Source: JABMMZ01 sp964438995 (GTDB lineage Bacteria > Bacteroidota > Bacteroidia > NS11-12g > UBA955). Taken from it: 64,000 nucleotides of DNA. Shown here piece after piece: positions 1-8,000 of the stretch (within the stretch, counting starts at the first letter, position 1; each line of letters begins with the position of its first letter). Location of the stretch: NCBI GenBank assembly GCA_964438995.1, contig CAYTMQ010000002.1, positions 186,001 through 250,000 on the forward strand. Reading direction: 5' to 3'. Both the position numbers and the translations under genes were made by a program. The notes under the pieces are model-generated. The model saw nothing but the letters and a program-made list of their open reading frames with translations, was not told the origin of the DNA and made no database searches.

Positions 1-404
1 TAAAGTTTACAGCTGCGTTTAATTATAGCTTTAGTGAAGCTGTGAGAATTGGATTTAAAGGTAACTTCTATAACTACAGTGCTAGCACTGAAAGTGAAGC
101 ATGGCAATTGCCAAATATTGATGGCAAGTTGAGCATGAAATTTAACATTAAAAACAAATTGTATCCTCATGTTGATATAACTGCCATGAGTCAGCAAAAG
201 CAACGCTCTGGACTTACACAAGATTACACCACAAGTACCATCAAAGCATTTTATGATATTTCTGCTGGTATAGATTACCGCTTTAAAAAGAAATTATCTG
301 CATTCATACAAGCCAACAATGTATTGAATCAACCTTATCAACGTTGGTTTGGATATCCAGTATACGGATTCAACATACTTGGCGGTGTTACAATGATATT
401 CTAA
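1..404 (+). CDS. Outer-membrane beta-barrel protein, C-terminal part (probable TonB-dependent receptor)
   Basis: The reading frame is open from base 3 to the TAA at 402-404, so this is the 3' end of a gene that starts before the window. About 133 residues are visible. They show alternating polar and hydrophobic strands and end in VTMIF: a terminal aromatic residue is typical of outer-membrane barrels recognised by the BAM machinery. The motif ANNVLNQPYQRWFGYP resembles the last strands of Bacteroidota TonB-dependent receptors, but plug and TonB box are not visible, so another large barrel is possible. It converges on rnhB, and the two stop codons overlap by 4 nt. Confidence 0.7.
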   Translation, partial: KFTAAFNYSFSEAVRIGFKGNFYNYSASTESEAWQLPNIDGKLSMKFNIKNKLYPHVDITAMSQQKQRSGLTQDYTTSTIKAFYDISAGIDYRFKKKLSAFIQANNVLNQPYQRWFGYPVYGFNILGGVTMIF

Positions 405-994
405 AAAAGATTTAACTGAGCTGGCAGCAATGTGAAGCTTTTTCTGTGGTGTTCGTTGCTACCATGTAACTTAATTGCTTCTCTATGAGCTTCAGTTGGA
501 TAACCTTTGTTTTTTTGCCATTGGTATACTGGAAATTTTTCTGATAGCAGCTGCATGTAATCATCTCTATGGGTTTTAGCTAAAATAGATGCTGCGGCGA
601 TTGATTTGTACTTACCATCACCTTTTATTACGGTTGTAAATTTTACATCTTTGTAAGGTTTGAATCTGTTTCCATCAACCAAGATATGCTCGAACGTTTC
701 TGACAAGCCATCTAATGCTTTATGCATAGAAAAAATAGAAGCATTAAGAATGTTGTGTTGGTCGATTTCCTTTGGTGTCATGCTGGCTACACACCAGATG
801 CATTTTTCTTCAATTTCAATTTTCAATTGCTTTCTCACTTTTTCTGTGAGTTGTTTAGAATCGTTTAAGCCTTCAATAACGATACCTTTCGGAATAATTA
901 CTGCGGCGGCAAAAACCGGTCCAGCCAAACAACCTCTCCCTGCCTCATCGCATCCAACTTCAACGACATCAGGATTTAGGTAGTCGAGCAACAT
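401..994 (-). CDS. rnhB: Ribonuclease HII
   Basis: Cytoplasmic endonuclease that cleaves the RNA strand of RNA-DNA hybrids, including single ribonucleotides misincorporated in DNA. The 197-aa product has the usual length. The family signature CDEAGRG lies at residues 15-21 with catalytic Asp16 and Glu17, the next acidic residue is in LVDGNR (Asp107), and the conserved SIAAASILAKTHRD block is at 131-144. It sits 11 nt downstream of glyS on the same strand and is probably co-transcribed with it. Its 3' end overlaps the stop of the convergent barrel gene by 4 nt, leaving no room for a terminator between them. Confidence 0.96.
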   Translation of the reverse strand: MLLDYLNPDVVEVGCDEAGRGCLAGPVFAAAVIIPKGIVIEGLNDSKQLTEKVRKQLKIEIEEKCIWCVASMTPKEIDQHNILNASIFSMHKALDGLSETFEHILVDGNRFKPYKDVKFTTVIKGDGKYKSIAAASILAKTHRDDYMQLLSEKFPVYQWQKNKGYPTEAHREAIKLHGSNEHHRKSFTLLPAQLNLF

Positions 995-1005
995 AACAAT
1001 TTAGT

Positions 1006-2544
1006 TTAGCATTTTTCTAGCAGAGAAGACAAACTCAAATCTTTTGCAAGAAGGGTTTTTAAGTCTTCGATATTAACCCTTTCTTGGGCCATAGTATCTC
1101 TGTTTCTAATTGTAACGGTATTGGTTTCTATAGTTTCGTAGTCTACCGTGATACAATAAGGTGTACCAATGGCATCCATTCTTCTATATCTCTTACCAAT
1201 GGCATCTTTTGCTTCGGTAGAAACAACATAATCGTATTTCAAAAGATTAACAATTTCTTCAGCTTTCTCTGGCAATCCATCTTTGTTAACCAATGGTAAA
1301 ATGGCAACTTTAACAGGAGCCAAAGCAAAAGGTAAACTTAATACGACACGACTAGAGCCATCTTCTAATTTTTCATCTTTATAGGCTTGCGACATAACAG
1401 CCAAAAACAACCTATCCAGTCCGATAGAAGTTTCAACTACATAAGGCACATAACTTTCGTTGAGCTCTGGGTCGAAGTATTGTAATTTTTTACCAGAGAA
1501 CTGTTCGTGTTGTTTCAAATCAAAATCAGAACGAGAATGAATGCCTTCTAATTCTTTAAATCCAAAAGGGAAATCAAACTCAATGTCGCAAGCAGCTTTT
1601 GCATAATGTGCAAGTTTTAAATGGTCGTGGAATTTGTATTTGCCTTCACCAAAACCAAGGGCCTGATGCCATTTCATTCTGGTATTTTTCCAATAATTAT
1701 ACCATTGAAATTCAGTTCCTGGGCGAACAAAAAACTGCATTTCCATTTGTTCGAATTCACGCATTCTAAAAATGAATTGTCTAGCAACGATTTCATTTCT
1801 AAAAGCTTTTCCAGTTTGAGCAATTCCAAATGGAATTTTCATTCTACCTGTTTTTTGTACATTTAAAAAATTGACAAATATACCTTGAGCGGTTTCAGGT
1901 CGCAGGTAAATTGTACCTGAATCTTCAGAAACAGAACCCATTTGAGTAGAGAACATTAAATTAAATTGTCTCACTTCGGTCCAGTTTTTTGTTCCAGAAA
2001 TGGGGCAAACTATTTCACAATCAACGATGATGTTTCTAACTTCATCCAATTGATTGTTTTCCATTGCGGTTTTAAATCTTTGTTCAATTTCGTTGGCTTT
2101 GTTAACGTATTCAACCACTCTTCCGTTGGTTTGACGGTATAAAGCCTCATCAAAAGTATCTCCAAATTTTTTAGCCGCTTTTTCAACCTCTTTATCTGCT
2201 TTTGCCAATATTTTAGCCACATGCTCTTCAATTAGCACATCTGCTCTATAGCGTTTTTTAGAATCTTTGTTATCGATTAATGGATCATTAAAAGCATCAA
2301 CGTGACCGCTGGCTTTCCATGTAGTAGGGTGCATAAAAATAGCAGAATCAATACCTACAATATTTTGATGCATTTGCACCATGCTTTTCCACCAGAATTC
2401 TCTTAAGTTCTTTTTCAATTCTGCACCCATTTGACCATAGTCGTATACAGCGCTTAATCCATCATAAATTTCACTTGATTGAAAAATGAACCCATACTCT
2501 TTGCTATGGGAGATGATGTTCTTAAATAATTCTTCTTGATTCAT
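1006..2544 (-). CDS. glyS: Glycyl-tRNA synthetase, dimeric class II type
   Basis: Charges tRNA-Gly with glycine. At 512 aa it is the single-chain alpha2 enzyme (GlyQS/GlyRS type), not the alpha2-beta2 type. Seen: an N-terminal segment with WKASGHVDAFNDP, the class II core including YLRPETAQGIF and FRNEI / FRMREFEQMEMQFF, the catalytic end GLDRLFLAV, and a C-terminal anticodon-binding domain beginning at PFALAPVKVAILPL. The ATG at 2544 is preceded by TATCTTCG (plus-strand 2553-2560), a plausible -7 element only 8 nt upstream, so the leader is very short. rnhB follows closely. Confidence 0.97.
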   Translation of the reverse strand: MNQEELFKNIISHSKEYGFIFQSSEIYDGLSAVYDYGQMGAELKKNLREFWWKSMVQMHQNIVGIDSAIFMHPTTWKASGHVDAFNDPLIDNKDSKKRYRADVLIEEHVAKILAKADKEVEKAAKKFGDTFDEALYRQTNGRVVEYVNKANEIEQRFKTAMENNQLDEVRNIIVDCEIVCPISGTKNWTEVRQFNLMFSTQMGSVSEDSGTIYLRPETAQGIFVNFLNVQKTGRMKIPFGIAQTGKAFRNEIVARQFIFRMREFEQMEMQFFVRPGTEFQWYNYWKNTRMKWHQALGFGEGKYKFHDHLKLAHYAKAACDIEFDFPFGFKELEGIHSRSDFDLKQHEQFSGKKLQYFDPELNESYVPYVVETSIGLDRLFLAVMSQAYKDEKLEDGSSRVVLSLPFALAPVKVAILPLVNKDGLPEKAEEIVNLLKYDYVVSTEAKDAIGKRYRRMDAIGTPYCITVDYETIETNTVTIRNRDTMAQERVNIEDLKTLLAKDLSLSSLLEKC

Positions 2545-2778
2545 TCAGTGCGCGAAGATAGTTAAATGTTAGGAATAAGGAAATTGGTGACTTATATAAA
2601 TTATTGAGGACTTAGATTGGTCCATTTATTTAGCAAATGGTCCGCTTATAAAGTTGTGGCTTATCATATCAACCACATCATCGAAATCTGGTTCTATCAG
2701 AAATACATTTGCAAAGTGACACTAAAAAAATAAATTAAAAAAAATGTTGCACTTTAGAACAACTAATAGTAAATTTGC
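2545..2778. other. Intergenic region with a possible gene remnant
   Basis: Between the divergent glyS and higB genes. On the minus strand a frame open from about 2713 to a TAA near 2629 reads FLIEPDFDDVVDMISH and onwards for about 27 codons, without a convincing start codon. It looks like coding sequence and could be the tail of a decayed gene, but I do not recognise it. The right end holds the putative higB promoter. Confidence 0.3.
2746..2777 (+). promoter_or_regulatory. Putative promoter of the higBA pair
   Basis: GTTG at 2746-2749 (-33 type) and TAAATTTG at 2770-2777 (-7 type, matching TAnnTTTG) are separated by 20 nt, a good Bacteroidota spacing. The -7 box ends 1 nt before the apparent ATG of the toxin, which is unusually close. 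Confidence 0.45.
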
Positions 2779-3144
2779 ATGCAGAAAACAGAAACAAAAA
2801 TAAGAGAGATACTGGTCTACAAAGATTATTTTACCAATTTCTTTGTAGAACAAAGTCCTAAAGTTAAAGACAAAATCCTATAGACACTTAAGCTTATAGA
2901 AGTTTTAAACGTTATCCCATCAGATTATTTAGAGCACATAACTGGCACGGAGGGTTTATTTGAGATTAGAGTAAAACAACGAAATGATATATTTAGAATA
3001 TACTTTTTTTTTGACGAAGGCAATTTGATGATACTAGCAAATGGATTACAAAAGAAAACACAGAAAACACCAGCTTTAGAAATACAAAAAGCGCTATTGA
3101 TAAAACAAACATATGAACAAGAAAAACAACTTAAAACCACTTGA
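2779..3144 (+). pseudogene. higB: HigB/RelE-type toxin (Gp49-like family) interrupted by an in-frame TAG
   Basis: Translating from the ATG at 2779 gives 121 codons that read as one RelE/HigB-like mRNA-interferase chain, except for a TAG at 2881-2883 (codon 35). The context is DKIL-stop-TLKLIEV. In the many Bacteroidota relatives I recall, this position is Trp (…LWTLKLIE…), so a TGG to TAG change is the simplest explanation. The downstream half (IPSDYLEHITGTEGLFEIRV, RIYFFFDEGNLMILANGLQKKTQKTP) is intact and keeps typical family features, so the mutation looks recent. The frame overlaps higA by 32 nt. A restart downstream or readthrough cannot be excluded. Confidence 0.8.
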
Positions 3145-3415
3145 TCAATTTATTGATGAACAGTACGGTAAAAAAGGCACCACAAAGCGCGACAAATTCG
3201 AAAAAGGATTTGAAGCTTTTAAGATGGGTGTTATAATCCAAGAAGCCAGACTTAAAAAAGGCTTAACACAAGAACAACTAGCCGAGAAATGTGGCACTAA
3301 CAAAGGCTACATTTCTAAGCTAGAGAACAACATCAAAGAAGTGAGATTTTCTACACTTCAAAAAATTGTGGAGATAGGCTTGGGAGGAAAATTAGAAGTT
3401 AAAATTGTTTTTTAA
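3113..3415 (+). CDS. higA: HigA-type antitoxin, XRE-family helix-turn-helix protein
   Basis: 100 aa. Residues about 36-92 form an HTH_3 fold (MGVIIQEARLKKGLTQEQLAEKCGTNKGYISKLEN), with the recognition helix around GTNKGYISKLEN. The N-terminal stretch and the C-terminal strand (GGKLEVKIVF) match HigA proteins encoded directly after a HigB toxin. It normally binds and neutralises HigB and represses the shared promoter. The ATG lies inside the 3' end of the toxin frame (32-nt overlap), the usual toxin-first order. With the toxin interrupted, this may be an orphan antitoxin. A hairpin begins at its stop codon. Confidence 0.88.
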   Translation: MNKKNNLKPLDQFIDEQYGKKGTTKRDKFEKGFEAFKMGVIIQEARLKKGLTQEQLAEKCGTNKGYISKLENNIKEVRFSTLQKIVEIGLGGKLEVKIVF

Positions 3416-3441
3416 ACATGCCATAATTATGGCAGTTTAAA
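3411..3441 (+). terminator. Hairpin at the end of higA
   Basis: TTTAAAC-A-TGCC and GGCA-GTTTAAA pair around the loop ATAATTAT with one bulge. The stem overlaps the higA stop codon and ends in AAACTC with no strong T-run, so it is a weak or bidirectional terminator, or a processing hairpin. Confidence 0.45.
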
Positions 3442-3685
3442 ACTCAGCTTGATGAGTAATTAATGATAGTTGCGGTTAATACACTGCAAGTTGCTTTATT
3501 TGATATTCATAAATGGTTTAACCTCTTTTCACACAGGGTTTATTAAATTATCTAAATGGCAGTCGCGCGACCAACGAAAAATACCGCAAGCTATGTTTAT
3601 TGACTGATTGGGGCATAGTGCATTAATCAGCATTTTTTAATTATCGAAAATAAATAACATCCAAAATCATATTTCAACATTACAA
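3442..3685. other. Intergenic region without a gene
   Basis: About 245 nt between higA and the pyrC promoter. No open frame of note, no tRNA-like fold and no recognised repeat family. Confidence 0.5.
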
Positions 3686-3719
3686 TTTGACTTTTAACTT
3701 TTGATTTTCTATATCTTTG
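3686..3719 (+). promoter_or_regulatory. Promoter of pyrC
   Basis: TTTG at 3686-3689 and TATCTTTG at 3712-3719, 22 nt apart, fit the Bacteroidota -33/-7 consensus. The -7 box ends 5 nt before the ATG, so transcription probably starts at or next to the start codon. Confidence 0.65.
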
Positions 3720-3724
3720 CATAG

Positions 3725-5062
3725 ATGAAATCATACTTGATTAAAAACGCTACCATTGTTAATGAAGGCAAAATATTTGTCTCTGATGTATTGGTTAAAG
3801 ACGAAAGAATTGAGCGAATAGACAAAGACATCACTGTAAGAAACACCACTGTGATTGATGCTGAGGGCAACTATTTAATTCCAGGTGCGATTGATGATCA
3901 GGTGCATTTTAGAGAGCCCGGTTTAACCCATAAAGGCAACATTTTTACAGAAAGTAGAGCGGCTGTTGCTGGCGGTGTAACTAGTTATTTTGAAATGCCA
4001 AACACCAAACCTCAAGCCACTACACAAGAACTTTTACAAGACAAATACGACATTGCATCCAGGGGCTCTTTAGCCAACTACTCTTTCTTCATGGGTACTA
4101 CCAATAACAACTATGAAGAAGTGATGAAAACGAACGGCAATACAATTTGTGGTATTAAAATTTTTATGGGTAGCAGCACTGGTAATATGTTGGTTGACGA
4201 TCCGAATGTATTGGAACGCATTTTTGCTAATACGCCTTTATTGATTGCTACTCACTGTGAAGATGAACACACTGTAGTTAGTAATCTTGAAAAATTTAAA
4301 GCACAATACGGAGATAAACTAGACGCAACATTTCACGATAAAATTAGAAGCGAAGAAGCATGTTATCTGAGTAGTAGCATGGCTGTAGAGCTTGCAAAAA
4401 AACATGGCACTAGATTGCATATTTTGCATATTTCAACTGCCAAAGAAACGGCTCTTTTTGATAACACTTTACCGTTAGAACAAAAGAAAATTACCGCAGA
4501 AGCTTGTATTCATCACTTGTGGTTTAGCAATGAAGACTATCCTGTAAAAGGCAACTGGATAAAATGGAATCCTGCCATCAAATCTCCATCCGACCGTGAA
4601 GGTATTTGGGCGGCATTATTAGATGGTAGAATTGATGTTATAGCCACCGACCATGCGCCTCACACCATTGATGAAAAGCAAGAAAATTATTTGATTGCTC
4701 CATCTGGCGGACCGTTGGTTCAGCATAGCATACAAGCCATGTTTGAATTTTATGAGCAAGGTAAAATCAGTTTGGAAACCATCGTTCAAAAGATGAGTCA
4801 CAATCCAGCAATACTATTTAGAATAAAAGATAGAGGATTTATAAGGGAAGGATATTACGCAGATTTGGTGTTGGTTAAAAAGAAAAACCACACAGTTTCT
4901 AAAGAGAATCTATTGTTTAAATGTGGTTGGAGTCCGTTTGAAGGTCAAATTTTCAAATACAGCATTGATAAAACATTTATCAATGGACATCCAGCATACG
5001 ATAATGGCAAGATTATTGAATTTGGAAATGGGATGCGCATTGAATTTAACTCAAATAACTAA
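3725..5062 (+). CDS. pyrC: Dihydroorotase
   Basis: Third step of pyrimidine synthesis: reversible cyclisation of carbamoyl-aspartate to dihydroorotate. At 445 aa it is a class I (PyrC/allantoinase-like) amidohydrolase. Seen: the N-terminal composite strand domain (KNATIVNEG), the metal site IDDQVHFREPG (residues 56-66), the carboxylated-lysine region GIKIFMGSSTGN, CEDEH, HILHIST and the catalytic IATDHAPHT near 310. The first His of the usual HxH pair is Gln59 here; as I recall this is normal for Bacteroidota PyrC and not a sign of decay. The start follows the promoter at 3712. The next gene begins 1 nt after the stop. Confidence 0.95.
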   Translation: MKSYLIKNATIVNEGKIFVSDVLVKDERIERIDKDITVRNTTVIDAEGNYLIPGAIDDQVHFREPGLTHKGNIFTESRAAVAGGVTSYFEMPNTKPQATTQELLQDKYDIASRGSLANYSFFMGTTNNNYEEVMKTNGNTICGIKIFMGSSTGNMLVDDPNVLERIFANTPLLIATHCEDEHTVVSNLEKFKAQYGDKLDATFHDKIRSEEACYLSSSMAVELAKKHGTRLHILHISTAKETALFDNTLPLEQKKITAEACIHHLWFSNEDYPVKGNWIKWNPAIKSPSDREGIWAALLDGRIDVIATDHAPHTIDEKQENYLIAPSGGPLVQHSIQAMFEFYEQGKISLETIVQKMSHNPAILFRIKDRGFIREGYYADLVLVKKKNHTVSKENLLFKCGWSPFEGQIFKYSIDKTFINGHPAYDNGKIIEFGNGMRIEFNSNN

Positions 5063-5063
5063 A

Positions 5064-5675
5064 ATGAAAAAGTCCCTTTTATTACTAATTCTCAGTTTCT
5101 GCTTTGCCAATTCTCAAGCACAATCAACTGTAGAAAATCCTCATTACATCTCTATTGGTGTTGGAGCGCCAAATATGGCAGTCTCATTTTTCAATATTTA
5201 TGATACAAAGATGAACTTTAAAGTGGAAGGCAAAGGTCCATATCATTTTAAATACGAATACAGGCTCAACAACTTTTTAGGCTTTGGAATGAATGTCAAC
5301 AATGCCAGTTATAAAGTTACTTATACTGAAGATTTTTTTGACACATCATTAGGCAAATTTATGCCTAACAACATTACCATTTCGAACAACAATACTGCCT
5401 TTAACTTAAGAGGAAATTTGCACTTTATTAATCCTGAAAAAAACGAGTTTATTGATGTTTATTGGGGATTTGGACTGGGTTTAAAATTTGGAGGTCTGAA
5501 AGTATCATCTTCCTACCAAGGTGCAAATCCAAGTATTAAACTACCAAACATCAGTAAAATTGGTCTTGAATCGACTCTTGGCATACGTTATTCTCCGATT
5601 AAAAACATTAGTATATATTCCGAAATAGGCTTGGCAAAGTCAATCTTTCAAGGAGGAATTACCTTTAGACTTTAA
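5064..5675 (+). CDS. Small outer-membrane beta-barrel protein
   Basis: 203 aa from the ATG at 5064, chosen because it opens a classic signal peptide (MKKSLLLLILSFCFANSQAQ); the longer frame upstream lies inside pyrC. The mature part has alternating strands (YISIGVGAPNMAVSFF, FIDVYWGFGLGLKFGG, ISIYSEIGLAKS) and ends in ITFRL, suggesting an 8-stranded porin-like barrel. No specific function recognised. It starts 1 nt after the pyrC stop, so it is likely co-transcribed. Its stop overlaps the convergent hldE-like gene by 4 nt. Confidence 0.75.
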   Translation: MKKSLLLLILSFCFANSQAQSTVENPHYISIGVGAPNMAVSFFNIYDTKMNFKVEGKGPYHFKYEYRLNNFLGFGMNVNNASYKVTYTEDFFDTSLGKFMPNNITISNNNTAFNLRGNLHFINPEKNEFIDVYWGFGLGLKFGGLKVSSSYQGANPSIKLPNISKIGLESTLGIRYSPIKNISIYSEIGLAKSIFQGGITFRL

Positions 5676-6166
5676 GAATTTTTAATTTTCTTTTCTATGG
5701 ATGTGGTTGAGTAACCTTCGATAAAATCTATGGTTTCTACTTTACCTCCATTTTTAATAACCGTATCGTAACCAACTATTAATTCAGGTTTGTAGTCGGA
5801 CCCTTTTACTAACACGTCCGGAACAATTGCATCAATAAGCTCTTTAGGGGTATCTTCATTGAAAAGGGTGACGTAATTGACGCTTTCTAACGCAGCGATT
5901 AAATAAGCCCTAGCCTGCTCATCTTGTATAGGTCGTGAAGGCGATTTACCCAATCTTTTTACTGAACTATCGGTATTAACAGCAACAATTAAAACATCAC
6001 CTTTATCAGCAGCTTTTGCTAAATAATCAACATGACCTTTGTGTAAAATATCGAAACAGCCATTGGTAAAAACGACTTGTTTACCATTGGCTTTATCTGA
6101 TGCCACCTTTTGAAGCAAATCCGGCAAACTCAAAATTTTAGATTGTATATTGCTGTGTTTACTCAT
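5672..6166 (-). CDS. hldE: D-glycero-beta-D-manno-heptose 1-phosphate adenylyltransferase (RfaE domain II)
   Basis: 164 aa: the stand-alone nucleotidyltransferase half of HldE, which transfers AMP to heptose-1-phosphate for ADP-heptose synthesis (LPS core). The family signature FTNGCFDILHKGHVDYL contains the HxGH-type nucleotide-binding motif, followed by NTDSSVKRLGK, RPIQDEQARAYLIAAL, and PDVLVKGSDY near the end. The kinase half is absent here, as is common in Bacteroidota. The ATG overlaps the TAA of the upstream membrane protein (TAATG), indicating translational coupling within a panD / membrane protein / hldE operon. Confidence 0.9.
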   Translation of the reverse strand: MSKHSNIQSKILSLPDLLQKVASDKANGKQVVFTNGCFDILHKGHVDYLAKAADKGDVLIVAVNTDSSVKRLGKSPSRPIQDEQARAYLIAALESVNYVTLFNEDTPKELIDAIVPDVLVKGSDYKPELIVGYDTVIKNGGKVETIDFIEGYSTTSIEKKIKNS

Positions 6167-7125
6167 TAAGCCTTGGTGCGTTTAGCCATGATGATATAAG
6201 AAATGGTACCAGCCAAAATTATCATTAGTATATTGCTTGAGAACATCACTATACCAATAGCTTTAGCCTGGTCAATACTCAAATTGTAAATTTGATTTAA
6301 CCCGATGTAAATACTATAAATCGTTGCAGAGCCAGCTGGCGCAGGAATGATTACTCCAATACTACTAAATACTAATGATGACAAGCCACCAGATAATCCA
6401 AGAGCTTGAGTATAATCGAAAGCCATTAATATGAAATAGGTCATCATCCAATAACACAACCAAATTCCAACTGTATAAGCTATAAATAAACCAGGTTTTT
6501 TAAGAGAGAATATACTTTTTATTCCTTCAAAAAACTCGATAAAGAACTTCCCTATTTTAGTGTCTTGTTTGAAAATGGATTTGGCTTTAAAGGCCAGGAC
6601 CAAGCCGGCTAACAAGCACAACACAACGATAGTTAATAAGATTGAGTTGCTTTGTAATTTCACAATAACATTGTCATGAACATAACCATACAACAAATCA
6701 AACTGGATTGCGACAGCACTTACAAGTACGATCATCAACATCACCAAATCAAGAATGCGTTCGCTAAGCACGGTACCAACTAGAACATTCATAGGTACTT
6801 TATCTGTTTTTGAAAACAACACACATCTAGCAACCTCACCAGAACGTGGCACACCTAAATTGACTAAATAACCACTCATTGTAGCGTGATAAGCATTGTC
6901 TAATCTGGTTTTGTAGCCCATAGGCTCAAGTAGTAACTGCCATCTTAGCGCTCTCAAAAGCACAGCCAATACACCAACAAGCGTTGACATAATGACAAAG
7001 TGAATTTTCGCTTCTTTAAGATTTTTCCATAGATCATCAAAAGTTAGTCCCTTTTGTATTGAATATACAATGAGTACGCCAATTACAGCGAATAAGGCGT
7101 ATTTAATGATCTCTTTTTTGTTCAA
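6166..7125 (-). CDS. Flippase-like integral membrane protein (lysylphosphatidylglycerol synthase TM / UPF0104 family)
   Basis: About 319 aa from a TTG at 7125, chosen because it lies 1 nt after the panD stop and begins NKKEIIKYALFAVIGVLIVY; the longer frame would run into panD. Seven to eight hydrophobic segments are visible, with the family-typical SGYLVNLGVPRSGEVARC, LSERILDLVML and a late VFSSIGVIIPAPAGSATIYS loop. Such domains occur alone or fused to MprF and may flip lipids; the substrate cannot be inferred. It overlaps hldE by 1 nt (TAATG). Confidence 0.82.
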   Translation of the reverse strand: MNKKEIIKYALFAVIGVLIVYSIQKGLTFDDLWKNLKEAKIHFVIMSTLVGVLAVLLRALRWQLLLEPMGYKTRLDNAYHATMSGYLVNLGVPRSGEVARCVLFSKTDKVPMNVLVGTVLSERILDLVMLMIVLVSAVAIQFDLLYGYVHDNVIVKLQSNSILLTIVVLCLLAGLVLAFKAKSIFKQDTKIGKFFIEFFEGIKSIFSLKKPGLFIAYTVGIWLCYWMMTYFILMAFDYTQALGLSGGLSSLVFSSIGVIIPAPAGSATIYSIYIGLNQIYNLSIDQAKAIGIVMFSSNILMIILAGTISYIIMAKRTKA

Positions 7126-7126
7126 A

Positions 7127-7471
7127 TTACAGTTTATTGAATTTGTTTGGGAATACCAACCAAGGTTTGTGGGTTTTAGCCTCTTCAAAATCCATGGTGG
7201 CAAAGCTTATAATGATCAGTTCATCGCCAATCATCCCTCTTCTTGCAGCCGCTCCATTTAAACCAACAATACCACTACCTCTTTCACCTTTAATGATATA
7301 GGTTTCGAAACGTTCACCATTGTTGTTGTTAACAATCAATACCTTTTCATTTTCAATCATATTGGCAGCATCTAGCAAATCCTCATCAATCGTAATACTA
7401 CCGATGTAGTTCAGCTCGGTAAAGCTAATTTTCACATTGTGGATTTTCGACTTTAAAACTTGAATCATCAT
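7127..7471 (-). CDS. panD: Aspartate 1-decarboxylase
   Basis: Makes beta-alanine from aspartate for pantothenate and coenzyme A. The 114-aa proenzyme self-cleaves between Gly24 and Ser25 (NYIGSITID), giving the pyruvoyl group; Lys9 in VLKSKIH, and LNGAAARRGMIGDELIII, are also typical. The start could be the ATG at 7471 or the adjacent one at 7468. A TATCTTCG element (plus-strand 7483-7490) lies 11 nt upstream, followed by GCGC exactly as before glyS. First gene of the panD / membrane protein / hldE operon; panC is not in this window. Confidence 0.95.
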   Translation of the reverse strand: MMIQVLKSKIHNVKISFTELNYIGSITIDEDLLDAANMIENEKVLIVNNNNGERFETYIIKGERGSGIVGLNGAAARRGMIGDELIIISFATMDFEEAKTHKPWLVFPNKFNKL

Positions 7472-7547
7472 AAATTCGGGCGCGAAGATAATGAATTGAA
7501 TTCAGTAATTAGACAAATGACTGTCTAAAATACCCGAATAATCGACT

Positions 7548-8000
7548 TTATTCCTTGTTTTTACTATCAATGATGATGGTTACTGGACCGTCATTAATGA
7601 GGGCTATTTCCATATCAGCGCCAAAAACGCCAGTTTTAACCTCACATTCTGACACCAGTTTCAATGAATCAACAAAATACTCGTACAAAGGAATGGCTTT
7701 TTCTGGTCGCGCCGCTTTTATAAACGAAGGTCGATTGCCTTTTGCTGTCAATGCATGTAAAGTAAATTGAGATACCACTAAAATGCCACCATCAATATCT
7801 TTAACGCTTAAGTTCATTTTGCCATCCACATCGCTAAAAATGCGCATTTGTGAGATTTTTGAAGACAACCAATCCGCGTCACTTTTATCATCGGCATCTT
7901 CAATACCTAATAACAACATTAAACCATGTTGAATCGAAGAATGAACTTGGTCGTCAATGGTGACAGAAGCTTCACTTACTCTTTGTATTACTGCTCTCAT
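7548..8000 (-). CDS. dtd: D-aminoacyl-tRNA deacylase
   Basis: 150-aa homodimeric enzyme that removes D-amino acids from mischarged tRNA. The two active-site motifs are present: SQFTLHA (residues about 80-86) and the GP-containing NDGPVTI near the C-terminus. The N-terminus MRAVIQRVSEASVTID is canonical, fixing the start. Its ATG overlaps the stop of the upstream barrel gene by 4 nt (ATGA), so the two are translationally coupled. Confidence 0.96.
   Translation of the reverse strand: MRAVIQRVSEASVTIDDQVHSSIQHGLMLLLGIEDADDKSDADWLSSKISQMRIFSDVDGKMNLSVKDIDGGILVVSQFTLHALTAKGNRPSFIKAARPEKAIPLYEYFVDSLKLVSECEVKTGVFGADMEIALINDGPVTIIIDSKNKE

Noticed and set aside
3725..5062. Loss of a metal-binding His in dihydroorotase (Gln59)
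   Set aside because: I recall the same DDQVHFREPG sequence in intact Bacteroidota PyrC proteins, so it is a lineage feature and not a defect.
4923..5063. Extended N-terminus of the small barrel protein
   Set aside because: It lies within pyrC, and the ATG at 5064 opens a perfect signal peptide.
7126..7203. Longer start for the flippase-like protein, overlapping panD
   Set aside because: The extra residues are polar, unlike the family, and come from the panD coding strand. The TTG at 7125 follows the panD stop directly.
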